The position numbers and the translations under genes were made by a program. Under the pieces are notes generated by a model. The model searched no databases, was not told the DNA's origin, and saw only the letters and a list, made by a program, of their open reading frames with translations. From an uncultured Clostridia bacterium (lineage in GTDB: Bacteria; Bacillota; Clostridia; Oscillospirales; Oscillospiraceae), in contig CANDEH010000021.1 of NCBI GenBank assembly GCA_947383645.1, positions 1 to 27,442 on the forward strand: a stretch of DNA of 27,442 nucleotides, written 5' to 3'. Below are positions 1 through 8,589 of the stretch, piece by piece. Each line of letters begins with the position of its first letter. The stretch's first letter is position 1.

Positions 1-88
1 CCCTCTTGGGTTCCTTTCACACTATCCTCCTTACCGCCAGCCGGCTCTGCCGGCTTCTTTGACGGTCTGCAAAGATACTCAGCATAGT

Positions 89-270
89 CTCGCGCCCGCA
101 GGTGCGAAATAAAGTGAACTCATTTTTCCGGAAACTGCATTTCCAAAAAGACACCTCTTGCCCTGCGCAGTACACGCAGAGGCGCGGCACATCCGTAAGA
201 GACAGAGCCGCTGAGGCTGTGCTCTTGCGAGCGTCAGCAAGTGCGCAGAGAGGTCCGCAATCCCCCTCAC
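89..270 (+). repeat. Dispersed structured repeat, copy 1
   Basis: The first of three related sequences in the window (the others are 576-703, inverted, and 26313-26456). Shared order: a small GC hairpin ending in GCGAAATAAA, a CATTTTTC...GGAAACnGC hairpin core, an ACCTCT segment, a GCGAGCGTnAGCnAG-type segment, and an end near GCAATCCC. This copy is the most diverged; its core hairpin pairs poorly. Confidence 0.6.
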
Positions 271-272
271 TC

Positions 273-316
273 AAAACGGGCAGACCGATGGCTGTTGTCA
301 TCGGGCTGCCCGTTTT
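273..316. terminator. Strong terminator-like inverted repeat
   Basis: An 11-bp stem (AAAACGGGCAG at 273-283 pairing with CTGCCCGTTTT at 306-316) is extended, after one mismatch, by a 6-bp inner stem (CCGATG/CATCGG). The A/T ends would work in either direction. No gene in the window clearly feeds into it, so the gene it serves may lie to the left. Confidence 0.5.
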
Positions 317-575
317 AAACAAAATAATACCCCGCCTGGGCCGTGCGCGCCTCGTTATAACCTGCACATAGTGAGCAGGTGGGTTGCCTCCAGCCAGCTT
401 TACTGCTTCCAACTTCCAACCGCAAAAGTGGCAGTCGGGAGGCCTGCAAACCACAGGCTGAGGACGGCATCCCATATAACGAAATGTGGGTTAAAAAAAG
501 ACGCGTCACGAACCCGGCAGGGTATTTGCGCTATCGCGCTCGTTTGAAGACCGCTTCGCTGGGTCTTCAAACGAA

Positions 576-703
576 AGGGGTTGCGGTTCGCTCCGCGCAC
601 TCGCTAACGCTCGCACACTGCGCAAACCGAGAGATATTTTTTCTGAAAACGCGGTTTCCAGAAAAAATAATTTTAGTTTATTTGCGGCGCACGGGCCGCA
701 AAC
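576..703 (-). repeat. Dispersed structured repeat, copy 2 (inverted)
   Basis: Read on the minus strand this matches the copy at 26313-26456: a TTTGCGGC/GCCGCAAA hairpin, TAAA, then a hairpin with loop GAAACCGCGTTTT, then a CTCTC segment and a GCGAGCGTTAGCGAG segment, ending near GCAACCCC. The core stem (637-645 with 659-667) uses CTG/CAG where the other copy uses CCCG/CGGG. Confidence 0.65.
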
Positions 704-824
704 TCCCCCGAGAGGCTCTTTGCGGCTGATGCCGCAAAGTCGGCGGGGGTGTGGGGGCGGGGTTAGTATGGGAACTTTTATGGACAAATATCGTCGGAAT
801 GGGACAGGGGAGAATTTTCCGCTG

Positions 825-1109
825 CTACTCCTCGTCCTCGAAGAGCTGCTCCATGAAGAGATCGTAGACCTCCTCCGCCTCCGCGTCGCTGTCCAGGGTG
901 GAGAGGAGCTCCTCCCCGTTCTCCACGATGGTCTTGAGGATAATCAGGCCGTACTCCTCGCTCTCCTCGTCGGCGCCCTCCTCCACAGCGGGGAAGAAGG
1001 CCGTGTAGGTCTGCCCCCGGTGCTCCAGGGAGGCCACAAACTCCAGCTCGATATCGTTGCCGTCCTCATCGGTGATGGTGACGAAATCGGGACCGTACTC
1101 CTCGCTCAT
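825..1109 (-). CDS. DUF1292 domain protein
   Basis: A 94-residue, strongly acidic protein that matches the DUF1292 (YrzB-like) family along its whole length. It opens with an E-Y-G-P-D-F-V-T-I-T-D-E-D-G-N motif, followed by a beta-rich core and an acidic C-terminal helix. These are small cytoplasmic proteins common in Firmicutes with no established function. The ATG at 1109 is supported by an AAAGGAG ribosome site just upstream. It has its own sigma-A-like promoter (1137-1165) and is divergent from the penicillin-binding protein gene. In other Firmicutes this family often sits near RNase/YqgF and alanyl-tRNA synthetase genes, but not here. Family assignment is confident; function is unknown. 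Confidence 0.88.
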   Translation of the reverse strand: MSEEYGPDFVTITDEDGNDIELEFVASLEHRGQTYTAFFPAVEEGADEESEEYGLIILKTIVENGEELLSTLDSDAEAEEVYDLFMEQLFEDEE

Positions 1110-1136
1110 AGACCGCTCCTTTCATCTGTTGTCTCT

Positions 1137-1165
1137 ATTGTAGCGCGATTTTCAGAAAAATGCAA
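1137..1165 (-). promoter_or_regulatory. Sigma-A-like promoter of the DUF1292 gene
   Basis: On the minus strand: TTGCAT (1165-1160), a 17-bp spacer, then TACAAT (1142-1137). It lies about 28 bp upstream of the start codon at 1109. Confidence 0.65.
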
Positions 1166-1258
1166 GAGGGGGACGGGCAGAAAAATGCAAGTTCTCCGGC
1201 TGCGGCAGCGGTTTTTTCCCTCGGAGGGAAATATGGTTCCCCCCAGGGAAAATACCCC

Positions 1259-1287
1259 TTTTCAAGCGGGAGCAAACGTGGTATACT
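1259..1287 (+). promoter_or_regulatory. Sigma-A-like promoter of the penicillin-binding protein gene
   Basis: TTTTCA (1259-1264), a 17-bp spacer and TATACT (1282-1287). The expected leader of about 95 nt contains a small GCCCCTC/GAGGGGC hairpin. Just upstream of the -35 box is a TTCCCTC-G-GAGGGAA inverted repeat that could be an operator; that role is a guess. Confidence 0.55.
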
Positions 1288-1388
1288 AATAAAATACATG
1301 GCGTGATTCATGTCGCCCCTCCCGCCTTTTTCAGAGGGGCCAGTGTTTTGGACGGGAACCCATCTCAAGGAAAAGGAGGTGTTCCGTT

Positions 1389-4205
1389 ATGGAAAATAGC
1401 AGCAGCTCCCCCCACGGCGCCGACCGCGGCAGCGCCGGGCGCCGGGTGGAGGAGAGCGCCGCGCCCCAGCGGAAACGGAGCACTAAACGAAAGAAGAAAA
1501 AACGGAGCATAGGCCGCATCATCGGCATGGTCTTCAAGGTTCTGGCCACTCTGTGCCTGATCGGCGTACTGACAGTGGGCATCTTCGCCTGGATCTTTAT
1601 GAAGTACGTGGAGACCACGCTGGCCCCGGAGCTGGCGGTGAATCTGGAGGCCTTCACCATGAACCAGACCTCCATCGTCTACTACCAGGACAAGGAGACC
1701 GGGCAGTGGCTGGAGCTCCAGTACCTCTACGGCAAGGAGAACCGCATCTGGCTGGACTACACGGATATCCCCAAGTACGCCAAGGAGGCCACCATCGCCA
1801 TTGAGGACAAGCGGTTTGAGACCCACCACGGCGTGGACTGGAAGCGCACCGGCGGCGCGGTCATCAACATGTTCTTCGGCATGCGCAACACCTTCGGCGG
1901 CTCCACCATCACCCAGCAGGTAATCAAGAACGTCACCGAGTACGACCAGGCCACGGTGAAGCGGAAGGTGACGGAGATTTTCCGCGCTCTTGCTCTGGAG
2001 CAGAACTACTCCAAAGAGGACATCATGGAGAACTACCTGAACAAGGTCTACTTCGGCAGCAAGGCCTACGGCATCGGCGCGGCGGCCAAGACCTACTTCA
2101 ACAAGGATATCTCCGAGCTGTCCCTGGCCCAGATCGCCAGTATTGTGGCTATCACCAACAACCCCTCCATCTACAATCCGCTGTTCAAAAATGTCATTCC
2201 CCACGACACCAAGCAGGTGGACGCCAACGGTGATCCCATCTATGAGGACTGGACCACGGTGCAGTGGAACAAAAACCGGCAGGAGACCATCCTCTGGGAG
2301 ATGCTCGACCAGGGGAAAATCAGTCAGGCGGAGTACGACCAGGCCATGGCTGAAAAGCTGATCTTCTACGGCACCCCCGAGTACGAGGCCATGTACGGCC
2401 CCACTCCCGAGGAGGGAGAGGGCGAAGAGGGCGGCGAGGAGAGCGACGAGCCGGATATGCCCGCCGGGTCCAAGGGCAGCAAGTACTGGTCCTGGTTTGT
2501 GGAGCAGGTCTTCAACGACGTGAAGCAGGATCTGATGGCCAAGTACCACTACTCCGAGGACACCGCCGTGCAGATGATCTACAACGCCGGCTACAAGATC
2601 TACGCCACCATCGACCCGGATATCCAGGAGATTGTGGACAGCGTGTACACCGACGAGACGAATCTGGACAAGACCAACGCCAAGGGGGACCGGCTCCAGT
2701 CGGGCATCACCATCATCGACCCCTACACCGGCCACGTGGTGGCCACCTCGGGCCTCATCGGGCAGAAGGAGGGCAACCGGCTCCAGAGCTACGCCATGAC
2801 CCGGCGGCCCTGCGGCTCCGCCTTCAAGCCGGTGTCCGTCTACGCCCCGGCCATTGAGAACGGCACCATCACCATGGCCAACGTCTACGACGACTACCCC
2901 CTGAAGCTCAACGACCGGCAGACCGGCGGCTACCCCAAGAACTCCCCCACCCGCTACCGGGGCCTCGTCACTGTCAGCACGGCGGTGCGCTACTCCTGCA
3001 ACACCGTGGCCATCCGGGTGCTCAACGAGCTGGGCTACGCCGCCTCCTACGAGTTTCTGACCACCAACCTGGGCTTCACCACCCTGGTGCCCGCGGACCT
3101 GGGGGAGGCCCCCCTGGCCATGGGCGGCCTCACCTACGGCGTGAACACCCGGGAGATGGCGGCGGCCTTCTCCGCCTTCGCCAACGACGGCAAGTACAGC
3201 GTCCCCGTCACCTACACCAAGGTGGAGGACGCCAACGGCCAGGTGATTCTGGACAACACCGACAACCCGGACCTGTCCTGGGTGGCCATGAAGGAGACCA
3301 CCGCCTATCAGATGAACGTACTGCTCAAGCAGGTGGTAAACGCCGGTACCGGCACCGAGGCCCGGATCAGCAACATGGCTGTGGCGGGCAAGACCGGTAC
3401 CACCTCCGACCTCTTTGACCGGTACTTTGTGGGCTACACCCCCTACTACTGCGCCGCGGTGTGGGTGGGCTACGGCTACAACACCACGGTGAGCTGGAAC
3501 GGCAACCCGGCGGCCCAGATGTGGCAGAAGGTGATGAGCCGGGTCCACGAGGGGCTGGAGAACAAGGACTTCAACACCCCCGCCGGAGGCATCGGCAGCA
3601 TGACAATCTGCACCCAGAGCGGCCTGCGGGCGGGGGCGGGCTGTCCCACGGAGACGGTAAAGATGGTCAGCGGCACCGGCCCCACCGCCACCTGCGAGCT
3701 CCACCAGACCATCGAGATCTGTACCGTCAGCGGGAAGCTGGCCAGCGAGATGTGCCCCGAGGACTGCCGGGAGAGCCGCACCTACGTGGACTTCGAGCGG
3801 GAGAACCTGGTCATCCCCGACGGCACCACCACCACCGATCCCATCACCGGGGAGGTCACCATCAACGGCACGCCCATTCTGGCCGAGGACAACGACAAGC
3901 TGCTCCAGAGCGCCATCGCCCTGGGCCCCTGCGACGTGCACACCACGCCCCTGGACCCCTACGACCCCAGCAACTTCCCCTACGACCCCACAGACCCCAA
4001 CAGCCCCTGGTATGATCCCACCTATGATCCCAACAGTCCGGAGTATGATCCCACCAAGCCGCCCCCGACTGTTCCGGATCCCGTGGACCCGGAGGACCCC
4101 ACGGATCCCACCGAGCCCACGGACCCGGAGGACCCTGACGAGGGGGACACGCCCGACGAGGGCGGCAGCGGCCTGCCCGGGTGGCTGGATACCCTGTTGA
4201 ATTGA
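1389..4205 (+). CDS. Class A penicillin-binding protein (PBP1A type), bifunctional
   Basis: A 938-residue peptidoglycan glycosyltransferase and transpeptidase that polymerises and cross-links the cell wall from the outer face of the membrane. A Lys/Arg-rich cytoplasmic tail is followed by one membrane segment at about residues 40-72. The GT51 domain has the E139-D140-x-x-F-x-x-H-x-G motif and later GGSTITQQ. The transpeptidase domain shows all three penicillin-binding motifs: SAFK (477-480, Ser477 nucleophile), SCN (536-538) and KTG (668-670). A Glu/Gly-rich insert separates the two domains. A Cys-containing segment follows, then an Asp/Pro-rich C-terminal tail of about 70 residues that probably lies in or spans the wall. 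The ATG at 1389 has a near-perfect AAGGAGGT ribosome site. It is transcribed alone and ends at a bidirectional terminator. Confidence 0.95.
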   Translation: MENSSSSPHGADRGSAGRRVEESAAPQRKRSTKRKKKKRSIGRIIGMVFKVLATLCLIGVLTVGIFAWIFMKYVETTLAPELAVNLEAFTMNQTSIVYYQDKETGQWLELQYLYGKENRIWLDYTDIPKYAKEATIAIEDKRFETHHGVDWKRTGGAVINMFFGMRNTFGGSTITQQVIKNVTEYDQATVKRKVTEIFRALALEQNYSKEDIMENYLNKVYFGSKAYGIGAAAKTYFNKDISELSLAQIASIVAITNNPSIYNPLFKNVIPHDTKQVDANGDPIYEDWTTVQWNKNRQETILWEMLDQGKISQAEYDQAMAEKLIFYGTPEYEAMYGPTPEEGEGEEGGEESDEPDMPAGSKGSKYWSWFVEQVFNDVKQDLMAKYHYSEDTAVQMIYNAGYKIYATIDPDIQEIVDSVYTDETNLDKTNAKGDRLQSGITIIDPYTGHVVATSGLIGQKEGNRLQSYAMTRRPCGSAFKPVSVYAPAIENGTITMANVYDDYPLKLNDRQTGGYPKNSPTRYRGLVTVSTAVRYSCNTVAIRVLNELGYAASYEFLTTNLGFTTLVPADLGEAPLAMGGLTYGVNTREMAAAFSAFANDGKYSVPVTYTKVEDANGQVILDNTDNPDLSWVAMKETTAYQMNVLLKQVVNAGTGTEARISNMAVAGKTGTTSDLFDRYFVGYTPYYCAAVWVGYGYNTTVSWNGNPAAQMWQKVMSRVHEGLENKDFNTPAGGIGSMTICTQSGLRAGAGCPTETVKMVSGTGPTATCELHQTIEICTVSGKLASEMCPEDCRESRTYVDFERENLVIPDGTTTTDPITGEVTINGTPILAEDNDKLLQSAIALGPCDVHTTPLDPYDPSNFPYDPTDPNSPWYDPTYDPNSPEYDPTKPPPTVPDPVDPEDPTDPTEPTDPEDPDEGDTPDEGGSGLPGWLDTLLN

Positions 4206-4262
4206 GACAGCCCCCTGCCGCCCCGGTATCCCGCCTTAAAAGCTCCCAAAGGAATTCCGTGC

Positions 4263-4305
4263 AAAAAAGCACCGGTCCGACAGCAAAATCGGACCGGTGT
4301 TTTTT
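4263..4305. terminator. Bidirectional terminator between convergent genes
   Basis: An 11-bp perfect stem (4270-4280 with 4289-4299), an 8-nt loop and six T (4300-4305) on the right; six A (4263-4268) on the left give a T-run for the minus strand. It serves both the penicillin-binding protein gene (plus) and the aldo/keto reductase gene (minus). Confidence 0.9.
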
Positions 4306-4395
4306 CTGTGCATCGCCGGGGAGCAGGCAAACTGCGGCGCGTGATGCTCCCGTCCTGCCGCGCCGGCGGGGGCAAGGTTCCGGCGGGCCCCATCC

Positions 4396-5415
4396 TCAAC
4401 CCTGCCCGGCCAGAATCTCCTGGTAATCCCTCCAGTTTTCCTCCAGCAGCTTGGGCGTATCCAGCCCGTAGGGACACTTGCCGGCGCACTGGCCGCAGTG
4501 GAGGCAGGTCTCAATCTTCCTCATCTTCTCCTGCCACTCCGCCGTCAGCCAGGCGGCCGCCGGGGCCCGGCGGAGCATCAGGGACATCCGGGCGCACTGG
4601 TTGATCTCGATGCCCTGGGGGCAGGGCATACAGTACCCGCAGCCCCGGCAGAACTCGCCGCAGAGCTCGGCGCGGTCTCGCTCAATGGCGGCCTGGCGCT
4701 CCGCGGTCAGCGCGGCGGGCTCCTTGATGCAGGCGAGGAACTGCTCCAGCTCCCACTGGTGCTGGATGCCCCAGATGGGCACCACGTCGGGGATGGTGTC
4801 CATGTAGGCGGCGGCGGTGAAGCCGTCCCGGATCAGGCCCCCGGCCAGGGCCTTCATGGCGATGAAGCCCATACCGGCCCTCCGGCAGCCCTCCACCAGG
4901 GCCATCTCCTGCTCCCCGGAGAGGTAGCTGAAGGGGAACTGCAAGGTGGCGTAGAGGCCGGATTCGATGGCCTCCCGGGCCACGGCCAGGCGGTGGTTGG
5001 TGATGGAGATGTGGCGGATCTTGCCCTGGCGCTTGGCCTCCAGCGCCGCGTCGTAGAGGCCGTCCTCCCCGCCGGGCCGGGGACAGAAGGCGGGGTTGTG
5101 GAACTGATAGACGTCGATGTAGTCGGTGCCCAGAGTTTTGAGGCTGGTCTCCAGGTCCTTCCAGAAGCCCTCGGCGGTCTGGGCGCCGGTCTTGGTGGCC
5201 AGGATGATCTTGTCCCGCATGCCGGCGAAGGCGTAGCCCACCTTCTCCTCGCTGTCGGAGTAGGCCCGGGCGGTGTCGAAGTAGTTGATGCCGCCGTCGC
5301 AGGCCATGCGCAGCAGGGAGGCGGCCTCCTCCCTGCCGATGCGCTGGATGGGCAGGCAGCCGAAGCCGTTCTTCTCAATGGTGAGGCCGGTGGAGCCGAG
5401 GGTAATCTTGCGCAT
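4396..5415 (-). CDS. Aldo/keto reductase with C-terminal 4Fe-4S ferredoxin-like domain
   Basis: A 339-residue NAD(P)-dependent oxidoreductase of the COG1453 type. The TIM-barrel carries the aldo/keto reductase tetrad in place: Asp47, Tyr52, Lys75 and His106. The C-terminal part has two Cys clusters, C-R-G-C-G-Y-C-M-P-C-P near residue 255 and C-L-H-C-G-Q-C-A-G-K-C-P near 305, which should bind two [4Fe-4S] clusters. Such proteins probably move electrons between ferredoxin-like centres and a nicotinamide-bound substrate; the substrate is unknown. The ATG at 5415 is chosen because AAGGAGG lies 8 nt upstream. The frame stays open further upstream only because it runs through the MITE at 5441-5600. 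The MITE ends 25 bp before the start codon, so the original promoter is displaced. Confidence 0.93.
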   Translation of the reverse strand: MRKITLGSTGLTIEKNGFGCLPIQRIGREEAASLLRMACDGGINYFDTARAYSDSEEKVGYAFAGMRDKIILATKTGAQTAEGFWKDLETSLKTLGTDYIDVYQFHNPAFCPRPGGEDGLYDAALEAKRQGKIRHISITNHRLAVAREAIESGLYATLQFPFSYLSGEQEMALVEGCRRAGMGFIAMKALAGGLIRDGFTAAAYMDTIPDVVPIWGIQHQWELEQFLACIKEPAALTAERQAAIERDRAELCGEFCRGCGYCMPCPQGIEINQCARMSLMLRRAPAAAWLTAEWQEKMRKIETCLHCGQCAGKCPYGLDTPKLLEENWRDYQEILAGQG

Positions 5416-5440
5416 AGGGTGGTCCTCCTTATTTTTCTTA

Positions 5441-5600
5441 GAAGCTGTACCAATAGCCGAAGTATTCAGATATGCGAGGCAAAATTGTCGATGACAAGGC
5501 GAAAAATCGCAGGAATACTTTGTGTATTGCAAGATTTTTCAACACAGTCAGCGGCAATTTTGGCCGCATAGATGTGTGCTGAGGCTATTGGTACAGCTTC
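5441..5600. mobile_element. MITE copy 1 (160 bp, TTA target duplication)
   Basis: The ends are inverted repeats: GAAGCTGTACCAATAGCC at 5441 matches the reverse complement of the right end at 5600 over 18 bp. The element is flanked on both sides by TTA (5438-5440 and 5601-5603). It carries no gene. A second copy with the same ends and length lies at 21725-21883, about three quarters identical by eye. It must be moved by a transposase encoded elsewhere; a TTA duplication would fit some IS5-related families, which is an inference. Confidence 0.85.
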
Positions 5601-5616
5601 TTAGTGGGTGGGGCCG

Positions 5617-5641
5617 CGCCCCCGGCGATTTGCCGGGGGCG
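5617..5641. other. GC-rich hairpin between the MITE and the end of the valS operon
   Basis: A perfect 10-bp stem (CGCCCCCGGC at 5617-5626 with 5632-5641) with a 5-nt loop. It lies 59 bp beyond the last gene of the valS operon on the minus strand and may stop or protect that transcript. There is no T-run after it on the minus strand, so it is not a typical terminator. Confidence 0.45.
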
Positions 5642-5700
5642 GTATTACCGGAGCTTTCATAGCGCTTGCAGCCGCGCTGCCGCAGGGGGAGACGGCGTGC

Positions 5701-5922
5701 TTACGCAGAGAAAGTATACCTCAAAAAGTTCCCCATACCGTCACCGGTTGTTATGACGGTGTCGCCATCCGCATTTTCCGCAATATCCATGACCGGATAT
5801 CTGCCGTTCTTTTTCACATAGTCCTCGGGACTCTCCGCCTCGACCTCGATCAGCTCCTTTTTTGCGTGCTGCGCTCCGCCGCAGGCGTTGATATCCTCAA
5901 CAAAGACCTCGTATTCGTTCAT
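5701..5922 (-). CDS. Small acidic protein of unknown function (73 aa)
   Basis: I do not recognise this family. It is rich in Asp/Glu, with one cysteine (in N-A-C-G-G), an E-L-I-E-V-E-A-E-S-P-E-D-Y-V-K-K-N-G-R-Y-P segment, and an aromatic end (N-F-L-R-Y-T-F-S-A). It has no signal peptide or membrane segment. The ATG at 5922 is chosen because GGAGG lies 8 nt upstream; a longer frame to 5952 lacks a ribosome site. It follows valS by 33 bp on the same strand, with no terminator between, so it is probably the last gene of that operon. The A-E-S-P-E-D-Y-V-K-K stretch resembles small proteins with an amphipathic helix after a beta hairpin, but this is only an impression. Confidence 0.75.
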   Translation of the reverse strand: MNEYEVFVEDINACGGAQHAKKELIEVEAESPEDYVKKNGRYPVMDIAENADGDTVITTGDGMGNFLRYTFSA

Positions 5923-5955
5923 CGTGGTATCCTCCGCAACTCTCAAGAACAAGTC

Positions 5956-8589
5956 CTACCTGCCCATGGCGGCGGCGGACTCGTCCAGCTTGGCGATGAG
6001 GGCCCGGAATTTCTCCGCCTTCTCCCGCTCGGCGCTGACCACGGCCTCGGGGGCCTTGGCCACAAACGCCTGGTTGGAGAGCTTCTTCTCGATGATAGCG
6101 AGGCCCTTCTCCGCCTTCTCCCGCTCCCGGGCGATGCGCTGGAGCTCCTCGGCCACGTCCACCAGCTCCGCCAAGGGCATAAAGAGCCGGGCGGCGTGGG
6201 TGACCACCTCCACCAGGCCCGCCCCGGCGGGGGCGGCATCGGCCACCGTCACCTCGCTGACGGAGGCCAGGCGGCGGAAGAAGGGGGCGCCGGCGGCGAA
6301 CACGTCAATCTGGGCGGTGGCGATGGTCAGCTGCACCTTCCGGGAGGGGGGCACGTTCATCTCCGAGCGGCGGCCCCGGATGGCCCGGATGGCGTCCATC
6401 ACCATCTCCATGGCCTCCTCCTCGGCCCTGAAGCTGAGGGCCTCGTCGTACACCGGCCAGTCGCTGCACATCAGGAAGCCCTCCGGATGGGGCAGCGCCT
6501 GATAAATTTCCTCGGTGATGAAGGGCATGAAGGGGTGGAGGAGCTTCAAGAGCTGGATCAGCACATAGCAGAGCACCTGCTGGGCCTGCTCCCCGGCGGC
6601 CTGGTCCCCGCCCTGGAGGCGGGACTTGGTCAGCTCGATATACCAGTCGCAGTAGGTGTCCCACAGGAAGTCGTAGACCTTGGCACTGGCCACCCCCAGC
6701 TCGTAGGCCTCCATGTTGTCGGTGACCTCCTTCACCAGGGTGTTCAGCTTCGAGAGGACCCACTTGTCCTCCAGCTCCAGGTCCTTCTGCAGCTCCACCT
6801 TGTCGATGGTCAGGTTCATCAGCACGAAGCGGCTGGCGTTCCAGACCTTGTTGGCGAAGTTGCGCATGGCCTCGCAGCGCTCGGTGTAAAAGCGCATGTC
6901 GTTGCCGGGGCTGTTGCCGGTGATGAGGTTGAAGCGCAGGGCGTCGGCGCCGTAGCGCTCCGCCATCTCCAGGGGGTCGATGCCGTTGCCCAGGGACTTC
7001 GACATCTTCCGACCCTTGTCGTCCCGGACCAGGCCGTGGATGAGCACCTTCTCAAAGGGGTACTTCTTCATCTGCTCGCAGCCGGAGAAGATCATCCGGG
7101 CCACCCAGAAGAAGATGATGTCGTAGCCGGTGACCAGAACGCTGGTGGGGTAGAAATAGTCCAGCTCCGGCGTCTTTTCCGGCCAGCCCAAGGTGGAGAA
7201 GGGCCAGAGGGCGCTGGAGAACCAGGTGTCCAGCACGTCGGGGTCCCGCTCAATATTCTTACTTCCGCACTTCTCGCAGCAGTCGGGATCGGTACGACTG
7301 ACGGTCAGGTGTCCGCAGTCCGCGCAGGTCCAGGCGGGGATCTGGTGGCCCCACCAGAGCTGACGGGAGATACACCAGTCGTGGACGTTCTCCATCCAGT
7401 TGGTGTAGGTCTTGGCGAAGCGGTCAGGGACGAACTGCACCTCCCCGTCGTTGACCACCCGGAGGGCCTCCTTGGCCAGGGGCTGCATCTTCACAAACCA
7501 CTGGGCGGAGATCAGGGGCTCCACGTCGCTGTGGCAGCGGTAGCAGGTGCCCACGTTGTGGCTGTAGGGCTCGATCTTCTCCATGAGCCCCAGGGCCTCC
7601 AAATCCGCCACCACGGCCTTCCGGGCCTCGTAGCGGTCCATGCCGCAGTATTTGCCGCCGTTGGCGTTGACGATGCCGTTGTCGTCCAGCACCCGGATGG
7701 TCTCTAAATGGTGCCGCAGACCCACCTCGAAGTCGTTGGGGTCGTGGGCGGGGGTCATCTTCACGCAGCCGGTGCCGAAATCCATCTCCACGTACTCGTC
7801 GGCCACAATGGGGATCTCCCGGTCCATGAGGGGCAGGATGCAGGTCTTGCCCACCAGGTGCTTATAGCGCTCGTCGTCGGGGTGCACCGCCACGCCGGTG
7901 TCGCCCATCATGGTCTCCGGCCGGGTGGTGGCCACCACCAGGTAGCCGCTGCCGTCGGAGAGGGGATAGCGCATGTGCCAGAGGTGGCCGGGCTTGTCCT
8001 GATACTCCACCTCCGCGTCGCTCAACGCGGTGACGCAGTGGGGGCACCAGTTGATGATCCGGCTGCCCTTATAGATGAGGCCCTTCTCGTAGAGGTTCAC
8101 AAACACCTCCCGGACGGCCTTGCTGAGCCCCTCGTCCATGGTGAACCGGGCCCGGTCCCAGTCGCAGGAGATCCCCAGCTTCTTCTGCTGGGCCACAATC
8201 CGGGCGCCGTACTTGTGCTTCCAGTCCCAGACCCGCTCCAAAAACTTCTCCCGGCCCAAATCGTAGCGGGTGAGGCCCTCCTTCTCCCGCAGCTCCTCCT
8301 CCACCTTCACCTGTGTGGCGATACCCGCGTGGTCCGTGCCGGGGAGGTACAGCGCCTCATAGCCCTGCATCCGCTTGTAGCGGATCAGCATGTCCTGGAG
8401 GGAGTCGTCCATGGCGTGCCCCATGTGGAGCTGGCCGGTGACGTTGGGGGGCGGCATCACAATGGTGAAGGGCTTCTTTTGGGGGTTGGGCGCGGCCTGG
8501 AAGCAGCCGGCCTCCATCCACGCCTGGTAGATTTTCCCCTCCACCTCCCGGGGCTCGTAGACCTTGGGCAGTTCTTTTTTCATCGTCAT
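5956..8589 (-). CDS. valS: Valyl-tRNA synthetase
   Basis: A complete class I aminoacyl-tRNA synthetase of 877 residues that charges tRNA-Val with valine in the cytoplasm. The HIGH signature appears as HMGH (residues 55-58, after P-P-P-N-V-T-G-Q-L) and KMSKS is at 528-532. The editing (CP1) domain lies between them, with a Cys pair region (C-A-D-C-G-H then C-C-E-K-C-G) that may bind zinc. The anticodon-binding domain and the C-terminal coiled-coil arm typical of ValS (rich in E-K-A-E-K-G, up to A-A-M-G-R) are present. The ATG at 8589 has TAGGAG 11 nt upstream; a second ATG is two codons in. There is no T-box in the 51-bp gap directly upstream. The only T-box leader on this strand is at 11640-11886, five genes away. 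Confidence 0.97.
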   Translation of the reverse strand: MTMKKELPKVYEPREVEGKIYQAWMEAGCFQAAPNPQKKPFTIVMPPPNVTGQLHMGHAMDDSLQDMLIRYKRMQGYEALYLPGTDHAGIATQVKVEEELREKEGLTRYDLGREKFLERVWDWKHKYGARIVAQQKKLGISCDWDRARFTMDEGLSKAVREVFVNLYEKGLIYKGSRIINWCPHCVTALSDAEVEYQDKPGHLWHMRYPLSDGSGYLVVATTRPETMMGDTGVAVHPDDERYKHLVGKTCILPLMDREIPIVADEYVEMDFGTGCVKMTPAHDPNDFEVGLRHHLETIRVLDDNGIVNANGGKYCGMDRYEARKAVVADLEALGLMEKIEPYSHNVGTCYRCHSDVEPLISAQWFVKMQPLAKEALRVVNDGEVQFVPDRFAKTYTNWMENVHDWCISRQLWWGHQIPAWTCADCGHLTVSRTDPDCCEKCGSKNIERDPDVLDTWFSSALWPFSTLGWPEKTPELDYFYPTSVLVTGYDIIFFWVARMIFSGCEQMKKYPFEKVLIHGLVRDDKGRKMSKSLGNGIDPLEMAERYGADALRFNLITGNSPGNDMRFYTERCEAMRNFANKVWNASRFVLMNLTIDKVELQKDLELEDKWVLSKLNTLVKEVTDNMEAYELGVASAKVYDFLWDTYCDWYIELTKSRLQGGDQAAGEQAQQVLCYVLIQLLKLLHPFMPFITEEIYQALPHPEGFLMCSDWPVYDEALSFRAEEEAMEMVMDAIRAIRGRRSEMNVPPSRKVQLTIATAQIDVFAAGAPFFRRLASVSEVTVADAAPAGAGLVEVVTHAARLFMPLAELVDVAEELQRIAREREKAEKGLAIIEKKLSNQAFVAKAPEAVVSAEREKAEKFRALIAKLDESAAAMGR

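Larger units (their letters stand above)
1..780. other. Gene-less left flank rich in hairpins and repeats
   Basis: I see no convincing gene here. The open frames have no good ribosome site, run through inverted repeats and resemble no family I know. The stretch holds two copies of a dispersed repeat (89-270 and 576-703), a terminator-like hairpin (273-316), a perfect 12-bp hairpin at 541-573 (arms 541-552 and 562-573), and small GC hairpins at 681-702 and 718-739 that both end in GCCGCAAA. It may be an intergenic or decayed region between operons. Confidence 0.7.

Noticed and set aside
17..787. Several short open frames on both strands at the left end
   Set aside because: None has a good ribosome site or a recognisable product, and they run through the dispersed repeats and hairpins.
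1365..3941. Long open frame on the minus strand opposite the penicillin-binding protein gene
   Set aside because: It is antisense to a gene with clear motifs, has no ribosome site and a low-complexity, Gly/Val/His-rich translation typical of a shadow in GC-rich DNA.
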